DNA of 48,597 nt from Chloroflexota bacterium (GTDB lineage: Bacteria; Chloroflexota; Dehalococcoidia; Lucifugimonadales; JACPCK01), in contig JACPCK010000038.1 of assembly GCA_016179845.1 (NCBI GenBank), positions 1 through 48,597 of the forward strand. The letters are read 5' to 3'. A program made the position numbers and the translations under genes. The notes beneath the pieces were generated by a model. It saw only the letters and a list, made by a program, of their open reading frames with translations, did not search any database and was not told the origin of the DNA. This document shows, piece after piece, positions 42,945-48,597 of the stretch (its first letter is position 1; each line of letters starts with the position of its first letter).

Positions 42945-42976
42945 ATAACAGGGTCCACCTCACTCCAGCGTTGTGC

Positions 42977-42982
42977 TATAAT
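42977..42982 (+). promoter_or_regulatory. -10 box (TATAAT) before the HEPN cassette
   Basis: TATAAT lies 31 bases before the ATG at 43014. No -35 consensus and no clear Shine-Dalgarno sequence are seen. It is the only promoter-like sign for the three-gene cassette. Confidence 0.45.
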
Positions 42983-43013
42983 TCTGGGCCTTCATGAATA
43001 TTCAGATGGTTAA

Positions 43014-43679
43014 ATGAAGCCGATGAAATATCTTTGGCCTGACCTAAGTCGGTTCAACTGTGATAAGGTTACAGTGGTGTTCCACTTAGGGTTGGGACAA
43101 GATGTTATCCAACGACTTATGAGCCACTCTCACCACCACCCAACTAAAGGGCATCCCACAAAGGCCTATTATGGGAATATTTACACGAGGAATAAGATTG
43201 CTCATGTAGCCCAAGGTACTGTCATGCTTGGAAAAGATAACAAGACCCATATTGAAATAGAATTCACCCGACAGAGGAGATCAAGACCGCCTAGTGATAT
43301 CAAGCCGGTGGGCGACCTGCTGGGCATAGTACAAGAGTCTATCCAGGATGTAATTGCCGATTACGCCTGTGATGCCACATTTACATATAGGGTCATGGAC
43401 GGCTGGCGATCTCGCTTTCCGCTACCCTTACCGATCAGGAAACCTCGAAATCAACCATTTACACATATAGAGGGAGTTAAATTCTCGAAACGGACGAACG
43501 CCACAATCGAAAGATCGCTTGAAATTAGCATATCCCCCGATGGGGACTTACGTCACATAACTTACCTAAAAGGTACAGTCAGATTTACGTTAGAGATGTT
43601 CCGAGACGCTGTCAAGGAAGCATCGAGACTCTCAAGGCAGTCGCTTATACGATCGGAGGAGGCCAGCCGTGCCAACTAA
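43014..43679 (+). CDS. Unknown protein, first gene of a HEPN-containing cassette
   Basis: I do not recognise the family. The 221-residue protein has many basic residues and a His-rich stretch (SHSHHHPTKGHPTK near 38-51). A beta-rich middle follows, with EIEFTRQRRSRPP and FTYRVMDGWRS, then repeated strands such as RSLEISISPDGDLRHITYLKG. No transmembrane segment or signal peptide is present. The genes are ordered as a cassette: its 3' end overlaps the second gene by 11 bases. Composition is visibly A+T-richer than the flanking moaE and gatC-like genes. The likely role is in the same system as the HEPN protein; the exact role is unknown. Confidence 0.6.
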   Translation: MKPMKYLWPDLSRFNCDKVTVVFHLGLGQDVIQRLMSHSHHHPTKGHPTKAYYGNIYTRNKIAHVAQGTVMLGKDNKTHIEIEFTRQRRSRPPSDIKPVGDLLGIVQESIQDVIADYACDATFTYRVMDGWRSRFPLPLPIRKPRNQPFTHIEGVKFSKRTNATIERSLEISISPDGDLRHITYLKGTVRFTLEMFRDAVKEASRLSRQSLIRSEEASRAN

Positions 43680-44247
43680 AGAGAGGATCAGCATTGGTTC
43701 CTCTAGGAGACCTAGGCGCTCTGACTCTACACGTGGCAGCAAGATACAGCCTGAATCCTCAGTTCGTGGGGCTACTGAATTTTGGCGTGGGGCTACTGAA
43801 TTTTGGCCTGGTCTTTATGACTCGGAATGTCCATTAGATAAGCTTCAATGGAAACCGGACCACAGTCAGAAACAACAAATTCAATCTGAACCAGAGCCTG
43901 CGCTATCAAAACAGATACAGCAGCAGATTGACCTGCTAGTAGAGGCTAGTGCTACAAATCAAGCGTTTTCCATTCTTGAAGGGTTTCTTCCTGACGTAAA
44001 AGGGGTCCTCAAAAAGATGGGCGCCGAATTTCTGGGCCATACCATCAGAGAATGGAAATCCATCGAGGACCCTACATGGACGGAATATGTCTTGGACTTG
44101 AAAATTAACGCTAGCACCAAGAAAGCACTCGCAGTCTGGGACGATCTAAACGACGCCATTAGAAAATACCTTGATCAAACAATTCAAGGGGATGATAAGC
44201 AACTATCGAAAAAAACCCTGTCTGTGTCGGTGGCATGGAGTCAATAA
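43669..44247 (+). CDS. Unknown acidic-helical protein, second gene of the HEPN cassette
   Basis: I do not recognise the family. The 192-residue protein starts with a flexible basic part (1-30), then two copies of RGATEFW made by a 21-base DNA repeat (43765-43806). A predicted helical part follows (about 75-110), and the C-terminal region DPTWTEYVLDLKINASTKKALAVWDDLNDAIRKYLD looks like an alpha/beta interaction domain. Start ATG 43669 overlaps the previous gene by 11 bases; the third gene starts right after its TAA. It may be the partner or adaptor of the HEPN protein, as in two-component toxin-antitoxin pairs, but this is inference. Confidence 0.6.
   Translation: MPTKERISIGSSRRPRRSDSTRGSKIQPESSVRGATEFWRGATEFWPGLYDSECPLDKLQWKPDHSQKQQIQSEPEPALSKQIQQQIDLLVEASATNQAFSILEGFLPDVKGVLKKMGAEFLGHTIREWKSIEDPTWTEYVLDLKINASTKKALAVWDDLNDAIRKYLDQTIQGDDKQLSKKTLSVSVAWSQ
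43765..43806 (+). repeat. Perfect 21-base tandem repeat in the second cassette gene
   Basis: CGTGGGGCTACTGAATTTTGG plus one base fewer (21 bases) occurs twice head to tail at 43765-43785 and 43786-43806. The repeat is in frame (7 codons). A perfect copy of this length indicates recent slippage or duplication, and copy number could vary between strains. Confidence 0.9.
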
Positions 44248-44676
44248 GTGCCGACATTCGATGCCGCGACATTTATACACACCATCAACAAGATTGTTAA
44301 GGCAGATCCTATCGAGGCTGATTTTCGCACTGCGATTAACAGGGTCTATTATGCTTGCCACTTGATAGGCCGAAGTGCGTTGACACAAAAAGGTTGGTAT
44401 CAGCCAAAATATACTGGAGAAGACCATCGCGGGATAATTACCAAGTTACAGGAGCACACCCCTTGGGGGAGCAAGCTCCTTACGCTGCTTAGACTTCGCG
44501 AGCATGTAGATTACTGCACAGACTCTGCTGATCGTAGGACCTCTCCATGCTCTTATTGTCAGGAAGCATCATCCAAGGCAGTATTATTAGTAGATAACAA
44601 CATGTGGGAGCAAGCCAAGGCCATTCAAGAAGATATACTGCCTAGGCTCAAGGCATTATTCCCGACCAAAGGATAA
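44248..44676 (+). CDS. HEPN-like protein
   Basis: The 142-residue, mostly helical protein has RTAINRVYYACHLIGRSAL (27-45), the helix typical of HEPN domains. Late in the bundle it has LLRLREHVDYCTD (80-92), close to the HEPN RNase motif Rx4-6H followed by a conserved Y (here R82-x3-H86 and D88-Y89). A CxxC pair (101-104) in a short insert may bind metal. HEPN proteins are RNases or RNA-binding toxins in toxin-antitoxin, abortive-infection and CRISPR systems. It directly follows the second cassette gene (GTG right after TAA), so the three are co-expressed. Fit to the catalytic motif is imperfect, so it may be an inactive or differently acting member. Confidence 0.6.
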   Translation: MPTFDAATFIHTINKIVKADPIEADFRTAINRVYYACHLIGRSALTQKGWYQPKYTGEDHRGIITKLQEHTPWGSKLLTLLRLREHVDYCTDSADRRTSPCSYCQEASSKAVLLVDNNMWEQAKAIQEDILPRLKALFPTKG

Positions 44677-44749
44677 TGTCTGCTTATACGAATTACTATG
44701 CTATCCTTGACAATACTCCTGACCTGTTGAGCCTGTTTCGGAGGTGCCC

Positions 44750-44935
44750 ATGTCGGAGATCGCCAAGGACCAGATAAAGGCTATGGCCAGCGCCGTAGGC
44801 CTTGTCATAGAGGAGCCTGACCTCACCGATGTCTACAATAGGCTCAACGCCATGTTGGAAGGCCTGAAGGCCCTGGACAAGCTGGATCTTCAAGGCATAG
44901 AGCCGATTCCGGTCTTGCCGGCGCCGGTGAAGTAG
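44750..44935 (+). CDS. GatC/AtzG-like small subunit
   Basis: The ATG at 44750 has GGAGG (44740-44744) 5 bases before it; a GTG six bases upstream is less likely. The 61-residue protein has an N-terminal helix (AKDQIKAMASAVGLVIEE) and a later MLEGLKALDKLDLQGIEPIPVLP, matching the small helper subunits GatC and AtzG. These wrap the amidase GatA (tRNA amidotransferase) or AtzE. The next gene is an amidase, 1 base after its stop, so this is a GatC-like/amidase pair. Whether it serves Gln/Asn-tRNA synthesis or hydrolysis of a small amide is not clear; no GatB is in the window. Confidence 0.75.
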   Translation: MSEIAKDQIKAMASAVGLVIEEPDLTDVYNRLNAMLEGLKALDKLDLQGIEPIPVLPAPVK

Positions 44936-44936
44936 C

Positions 44937-46355
44937 ATGCCAGAAGGGGAGCTCCACTTCTATCCCCTTGCGCGCCTGGCTGGGCTTATAGAAGCCAGGC
45001 AACTCTCTCCCGTTGAGCTTACCCGGGTCTATCTGGACCGGGTTGAGAGGCTTAACCCCATTCTACGCGCCTTCATCACGATGAAACCTGATGCCCTGGA
45101 GGTGGCGCGCCGGGCGGAGAAGGAGATACTGGCGGGGAGATATAAGGGGCCGCTGCATGGGATTCCGGTGGCGGTGAAGGACCAGTTCTATACCGCGGGC
45201 CTGCGGACTACCGGCGGCTCCCGGGCCTTCGCCGACTTCGTGCCGGCCTACAACGCGACGGTGGTGCAGCGGCTGGAAGAGGCGGGGGCCATCCTCTTGG
45301 GCAAGAACAACCTCAGCGAGCTGGCGATGGGTGGGACCAGGGACCACCCCTTCGGCACGCCCCGTAACCCCTGGAACCCGGAGCACAACCCGGGCGAGTC
45401 TTCCAGTGGCTCCGCGGCGGCCGTGACGGCGACCCTCTGCGCCGCTGCTCTGGGCGAGGACACGGGAGGCTCGGTGCGGGGTCCGGCGTCCTTCTGTGGT
45501 ATCGTGGGCCTGCGCCCCACCTGGGGCAGGGTAAGCCGATGGGGCTCCTTCGCCCTCTCCTGGTCTATGGACTGCGCTGGGCCTCTCACAAGGACTGTGG
45601 AAGACTGTGCCATCTTTCTGGGAGCCATCGCTGGCCACGACCCCAAGGACCCTACGTCCAGCCCAGAGCCCGTGCCCAACTACCGGCAGGCGATAAAAGG
45701 AGGCATCGCGGGCCTGAAGATTGGGCTGCTGAAGGAGTTCTTCGAGGCCGACTACCTGGACCCGGAGGTGAGGAAGGCCAACGAGAAGGCTGCCGGCGCC
45801 CTGGCGGGGCTTGGCGCCCACCTTCAGGAGGTCTCCATTCCTGCCGTCACCGCCGCTGGCGCAGGCTTCATGTCGCTGGCCGACGCCGAAGGCGCTGGTG
45901 TCTACTTTGAGCTCATCCGTGAGAGAGGCCAGGCGCTGGACCGCTCCACGCGGGCCAGGCTCATGGCGGCCAGTCTTCTCCCTGCCTCTATCTACCAGCG
46001 ATCGTTAAGGTTCCGCTCCCTGCTGCGCCAGCAGATGCTGGAGGCCCTGGAGCAGATGGACATACTGCTGTGCCCGACCATGCCATTTCCCGCAACGAAG
46101 ATCGTCGCAGGCGAGACGGGTTTCCAAAGCTTCCAGGAGGCAGCCAATCGGCTCTTCCACTTCCGTGGCTATACGACGCCCCATGCCCTGGCTGGCATTC
46201 CGGCTATATCCGTTCCTTGTGGCTTCACCGGTACCGGCCTGCCCATCGGCCTCCAACTGGCGGCCAGGCCCTTTGCTGAGCCTGTCCTGTTCAGGGCTGC
46301 CCACGCGTATCAGGAAAGCACTGCCTGGCATCTGAAGCGGCCCCCGATATCGTGA
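44937..46355 (+). CDS. Amidase-signature hydrolase (GatA/AtzE-like)
   Basis: The 472-residue protein has the amidase signature: Lys in IPVAVKDQF, cis-Ser in GESSSGSAAAV, and nucleophilic Ser in GEDTGGSVRGPASFCG, giving the Ser-cisSer-Lys triad. The family hydrolyses amides; GatA and AtzE are members that act with a small helper like the preceding gene. The ATG at 44937 starts one base after the helper's stop. The C-terminal part keeps the family order (FRGYTTPHALAGIPAISVP, then LQLAARPF). The substrate is unknown. It ends 16 bases before the glutaredoxin. Confidence 0.88.
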   Translation: MPEGELHFYPLARLAGLIEARQLSPVELTRVYLDRVERLNPILRAFITMKPDALEVARRAEKEILAGRYKGPLHGIPVAVKDQFYTAGLRTTGGSRAFADFVPAYNATVVQRLEEAGAILLGKNNLSELAMGGTRDHPFGTPRNPWNPEHNPGESSSGSAAAVTATLCAAALGEDTGGSVRGPASFCGIVGLRPTWGRVSRWGSFALSWSMDCAGPLTRTVEDCAIFLGAIAGHDPKDPTSSPEPVPNYRQAIKGGIAGLKIGLLKEFFEADYLDPEVRKANEKAAGALAGLGAHLQEVSIPAVTAAGAGFMSLADAEGAGVYFELIRERGQALDRSTRARLMAASLLPASIYQRSLRFRSLLRQQMLEALEQMDILLCPTMPFPATKIVAGETGFQSFQEAANRLFHFRGYTTPHALAGIPAISVPCGFTGTGLPIGLQLAARPFAEPVLFRAAHAYQESTAWHLKRPPIS

Positions 46356-46371
46356 GGCAGGAGATAGGCAA

Positions 46372-46584
46372 ATGGCCAAGCTGATCATGTACAGCCTCTC
46401 CACCTGACCTACCTGCGTCAAGGCCCGGGTGGCGCTTAGAAGGGAAAAGGTTGGCTTCGAGGAGAGGCTGGTGGACGATGACCAGAAGTTCATGGATGAG
46501 GCCCTGGCCCTGTCGGACACCGTCCCTGTCTTCGTGCACCCAGACGGGCGGGTAGAGGTGGGCTTCCGCGGCGAGGTTGGCTGA
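46372..46584 (+). CDS. Selenocysteine glutaredoxin-like protein (TGA at codon 12)
   Basis: ATG 46372, with AGGAG 8 bases upstream, opens a 70-codon frame ending at TGA 46582-46584. It is interrupted only by TGA at codon 12 (46405-46407). The N-terminus reads MAKLIMYSLST, then the TGA position, then PTCVKAR. In glutaredoxins this is exactly the site of the first cysteine of CxxC, so the TGA stands in the first redox position (UxxC). The rest, with VDDDQKF, TVPVFVHPDGRVEVGF and the cis-Pro after TV, keeps the glutaredoxin fold to the end. The best reading is a selenoprotein, since an ordinary ORF search misses it and the residue pattern is preserved on both sides. Hairpins suitable for a bacterial SECIS begin right after the TGA. 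The alternative is a nonsense-mutated pseudogene. The upstream gene is an amidase and the next is a thioredoxin-like protein. Confidence 0.7.
46408..46435 (+). promoter_or_regulatory. Candidate bacterial SECIS hairpin after the TGA
   Basis: Two overlapping hairpins begin just after the TGA. The first pairs CCUACCUG (46408-46415) with CGGGUGG (46426-46432), leaving one bulged U and a 10-base loop that contains GU. The second pairs GCGUCA (46415-46420) with UGGCGC (46430-46435), with loop AGGCCCGGG. Bacterial SECIS elements lie in the coding region right after the UGA and need a GU-bearing apical loop. Spacing here (8 or 13 bases to the loop) is shorter than in E. coli fdhF. The structure supports but does not prove Sec insertion. 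Confidence 0.45.
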
Positions 46585-46597
46585 CATCTGGAGTGAA

Positions 46598-46614
46598 AGG
46601 GTGCGGCGCACCCT
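46598..46614 (+). terminator. Short perfect hairpin after the glutaredoxin
   Basis: AGGGTGC (46598-46604) and GCACCCT (46608-46614) form a perfect 7-bp stem with a 3-base loop, 14 bases past the TGA. No T-run follows. It may end the amidase-glutaredoxin transcript. Confidence 0.4.
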
Positions 46615-46634
46615 AGGTTGCGAGGAGAGAGGGT

Positions 46635-46664
46635 TTGACAGGGCCCTTCCTTCGGTAATACGAT
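46635..46664 (+). promoter_or_regulatory. Promoter of the thioredoxin-like gene
   Basis: A perfect TTGACA (46635-46640) and TACGAT (46659-46664) lie 18 bases apart. They stand about 80 bases before the GTG at 46743, leaving a leader with a 6-bp hairpin (GCCACC at 46682-46687 with GGTGGC at 46693-46698). Confidence 0.5.
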
Positions 46665-46742
46665 ACCGAGCTAGTTCAAGGGCCACCCCGGCGGTGGCTG
46701 AGTTGCATTGATTGGGATGTTAGGATAAAAAAGGAGGCAAGA

Positions 46743-47360
46743 GTGTCGGCTCACATTCATACTTCTGTGGCGGCAGCCAAGAAACCCTCGGTGGTCACAC
46801 CCCAGCGGTTTGCCCAGGGACTTACCTGGGCCCAGTACCAGGAGGCCATGAAGGTAAACAAGGACCGCTTTCTGGAGGAGTACAACAGCCTTCAGGTCTC
46901 TAAGGCGGATGCGGGCGCCCTTAAAGGGCTGGTGAAGGGCGCCAAAGGGCCCATCAACGTTCTCGCCATAGCTGAGGACTGGTGTCCGGATGTTTGGCGG
47001 GGTCTTCCGGTGATGGTGCGTATTGCTGAGGCGGCAGGCATGGAGCTGCGTATCTTTCCCCGAGACCAGAACCTGGACATCATGAGCGAGTTCCTCTACA
47101 AAGGTGAGTTCCAGTCTATCCCTACCTTCGTCTTCTACACCAGGGACCACAAGTACATCGGCCACTGGATCGAGCGGCCAGACTTGGCGAACCGGGAGAT
47201 GGCCCGCGTGGAGGAAGAGGTAAAGAGGGAGATGCCTGGCAAGACGGACCAGGAGATCAGGGCCGAGCGGGGTCGCCGCCTCCGTGTCCACTGGCCCGCC
47301 TGGAAGCAGGAAACGGTGAAAGAGATCAGGGAGTTTCTATCCCAGGCTGTCAAGAGCTAG
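46743..47360 (+). CDS. Thioredoxin-fold protein with a single cysteine
   Basis: The 205-residue protein starts at GTG 46743, with AGGAGG (46732-46737) 5 bases before it. The fold region has INVLAIAEDWCPDVWRGLPV near 71-90, the cis-Pro in QSIPTFVFY near 124-132, and a long helical, charged C-terminus (about 145-205). The usual active-site CxxC is only WCPD (C81), with no second cysteine anywhere in the protein. So it may act with an outside thiol, such as the neighbouring glutaredoxin, or not be an oxidoreductase. It has its own promoter but lies 158 bases after the selenoprotein candidate. The redox partner is inferred, not shown. Confidence 0.8.
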   Translation: MSAHIHTSVAAAKKPSVVTPQRFAQGLTWAQYQEAMKVNKDRFLEEYNSLQVSKADAGALKGLVKGAKGPINVLAIAEDWCPDVWRGLPVMVRIAEAAGMELRIFPRDQNLDIMSEFLYKGEFQSIPTFVFYTRDHKYIGHWIERPDLANREMARVEEEVKREMPGKTDQEIRAERGRRLRVHWPAWKQETVKEIREFLSQAVKS

Positions 47361-47390
47361 CAAAGGCACCTGCTCTGTGCTGGGTCTAAC

Positions 47391-47423
47391 GATGATGGGG
47401 CGCCCATCTGGCGCCCCATCATC
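47391..47423. terminator. Strong bidirectional hairpin between convergent genes
   Basis: GATGATGGGGCGCC (47391-47404) and GGCGCCCCATCATC (47410-47423) form a perfect 14-bp stem with a 5-base loop (CATCT). It lies between the convergent thioredoxin-like gene and ispH, the last bases of ispH being in the arm. No T-run flanks it on either strand, so it is a strong hairpin of terminator shape without the usual tail. Confidence 0.65.
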
Positions 47424-48351
47424 AGTGTGTCTGCCTGGGCGACGTTTCCTGCAGCTCCCTGGGCAGGACAAAGCTTACGTTCTCGTCCACGACCTCGATG
47501 ACGGAGACCTTCTCCGGTTTCAACAGGTCTATCACTGCTGCTACCAGCCCCTCTGGTGTGGAGGCCCCGGAGATTAGTCCCACTACATGGGAGCCGTCTA
47601 TCATGTGAGGCCGGACCTCGTCGGGTCCATTCACCAGGTAGGCGGGTACCCCCTCGGCCTCTGCTACCTCCCTCAGGCGGTTGCAGTTGGAGCTGTTCTG
47701 GGCCCCGATAACCAGGACACGGTTCACCCGCTTAGCCAGGGCTTTCACAGCCATCTGGCGGTTGGTGGTGGCGTAGCAGATGTCATTGCGGGTAACCAGG
47801 TTCGGGAAGCGCCTCTTGAGCGCAGAGATAATCTCCTTGGTGTCGTCCACGCTGAGGGTCGTCTGGGTAAGGGCCACCACCCTGGAGGGGTCCTGCACTT
47901 GTACAGCCAGGGCATCCTCCACCGTCTCCGCAATGAGAGTCTTCTCTGGGACCTCTCCAGAGGTGCCTATCACCTCGTCGTGGTCCTTGTGGCCGACCAG
48001 GATGATGGAGAAGCCCTCCCTGGCGTACCTGATGGCCTCCAGATGGACCTTGGTCACCAGGGGGCACGTGGCGTCGATGATCCTGAGGCGTCGCTCCCTG
48101 GCCATAGTGCGAACCTCTGGTGATACCCCGTGTGCAGCGAAGATGGCTACCTGCCTCTCAGGCACCTCGTCCAGCTCGTTGACGAAGACAGCCCCTTTCT
48201 GTCGCAGGTCAGCCACGACGTAGGGGTTGTGTACTATCTCGTGCCTGACGTACACCGGCTTGCCGAATCGCTCCAGGCACAGTTCCACAATATCTATGGC
48301 GCGGACAACACCGGCGCAGAACCCCCTGGGAGCGGCTAGTATAACTTCCAT
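47422..48351 (-). CDS. ispH: 4-hydroxy-3-methylbut-2-enyl diphosphate reductase IspH
   Basis: IspH makes the C5 isoprenoid precursors IPP and DMAPP in the last step of the MEP pathway with a 4Fe-4S cluster. I start it at ATG 48351-48349 (MEVILAAPRGF), the usual family start; the open frame extends upstream only as an unrelated stretch. The 309-residue protein has the three cluster cysteines in GFCAGVVRAI (C12), DATCPLVTKVH and NDICYATTNRQ, the substrate histidines in RHEIVHN and AAHGVSPE, and ISGASTPEGLV. Length is normal. A TATAAT at 48380-48385 precedes it. Confidence 0.96.
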   Translation of the reverse strand: MEVILAAPRGFCAGVVRAIDIVELCLERFGKPVYVRHEIVHNPYVVADLRQKGAVFVNELDEVPERQVAIFAAHGVSPEVRTMARERRLRIIDATCPLVTKVHLEAIRYAREGFSIILVGHKDHDEVIGTSGEVPEKTLIAETVEDALAVQVQDPSRVVALTQTTLSVDDTKEIISALKRRFPNLVTRNDICYATTNRQMAVKALAKRVNRVLVIGAQNSSNCNRLREVAEAEGVPAYLVNGPDEVRPHMIDGSHVVGLISGASTPEGLVAAVIDLLKPEKVSVIEVVDENVSFVLPRELQETSPRQTH

Positions 48352-48379
48352 ACTCTTTTCCCCTTTTGTCCCAATGGCC

Positions 48380-48385
48380 ATTATA
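48380..48385 (-). promoter_or_regulatory. -10 box (TATAAT) before ispH
   Basis: On the minus strand TATAAT ends 28 bases before the ATG at 48351, with a possible TTGGCC -35 17 bases upstream (48403-48408). The leader contains GGGGAAAAGAG, which could serve as a weak Shine-Dalgarno site. Confidence 0.5.
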
Positions 48386-48597
48386 CCAGCCGTACCTTTG
48401 CCGGCCAAGGCCAGGCCCGGCCCGGCCAATCCTGCGAAGTAAAGGAGCCCCAGGGTTCTCGCACCCCGGCGATATTGCAAAAAGGCCAGGTTCTGAGGCC
48501 CCCAGGTCTTTTCATTGTCATTCTTGTATCTTTGAAGAGGGTGGTGGGAAGACCGGTGTCATTCTAGGGCAGCAAGCCCGTTGCTCAGATAGGTCTC

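Noticed and set aside
44707-44712. Perfect TTGACA before the gatC-like gene
   Set aside because: No matching -10 box at 15-19 bases; the predicted -10 position reads GAGCCT-like sequence.
44680-44749. Right-hand att repeat of an integrated element
   Set aside because: I searched by eye for a copy of the tRNA-fMet 3' end after the HEPN cassette and saw none, so no att site is claimed.
1-48597. CRISPR array or rRNA genes
   Set aside because: No spaced repeat array and no 16S/23S/5S-like conserved stretches were seen; the only tandem repeats are the coding ones described.

Overview
This window looks like a chromosomal segment of a GC-rich, bacterial, probably environmental genome. The clusters efp-xseA-xseB, tig-clpP-clpX and thiL-tsaE-tsaB-ndk, the B-box zinc-finger membrane protein, the DUF5667-type partner of an ECF sigma factor and the family of short palindromic repeats together suggest Chloroflexota, perhaps Dehalococcoidia. 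That placement is an inference from gene content and order; no marker phylogeny could be run.

Layout. 1-1480 holds the first codons of a zinc-ribbon protein on the minus strand, a NucS/DUF91-like nuclease gene with an in-frame TGA near its 3' end, and repeat-bearing intergenic DNA. 1481-7146 holds an amidohydrolase, a CBS/CorC membrane protein, a histidine phosphatase, tilS, a nicotinamidase-like hydrolase and an FmdB zinc ribbon. 7179-16364 is almost all minus strand: a secreted protein, a B-box membrane protein, plsY, a PHP phosphoesterase, a YmdB-type phosphodiesterase, rny, yraN, rnhB, a DinB protein and mnmA. 16475-21198 has rsfS, the thiL-tsaE-tsaB-ndk run, a metallophosphoesterase and a membrane protein with an internal duplication. 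21304-27730 is plus strand: a hydroxyacid dehydrogenase, an ABC exporter, efp, xseA, xseB, a PHP protein and a formyltransferase. 27833-33032 is minus strand: aspS, tig, clpP, clpX. 34401-39520 is minus strand: an ECF sigma factor and its DUF5667 partner, then a heterodimeric ABC exporter. 39663-42734 has an acetyltransferase, an alpha/beta hydrolase, a PHP protein, moaD, moaE and the initiator tRNA. 44750-48351 has a GatC/AtzG-like protein, an amidase, a glutaredoxin, a thioredoxin-like protein and ispH.

Most of the window is housekeeping: translation quality (tRNA modification, EF-P, ribosome silencing), protein quality control (trigger factor, ClpXP), RNA/DNA turnover (RNase Y, RNase HII, ExoVII) and precursor synthesis (PlsY, IspH, ThiL, MoaDE). 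Three patches have visibly more A+T and no familiar neighbours, and look acquired: the nuclease at 122-1063, a proteasome-fold Ntn-hydrolase-like gene at 33302-34171, and a three-gene cassette ending in a HEPN-like protein directly behind the tRNA at 43014-44676.

The most notable signals are (1) a 70-codon glutaredoxin reading frame at 46372-46584 whose first active-site cysteine codon is TGA, followed at once by hairpin-forming sequence, which reads as a selenocysteine protein missed by ordinary ORF calling; (2) the HEPN-containing three-gene cassette; (3) the Ntn-hydrolase-like protein; and (4) several genes with a consensus -10 box only 7-10 bases before the start codon, suggesting leaderless mRNAs.
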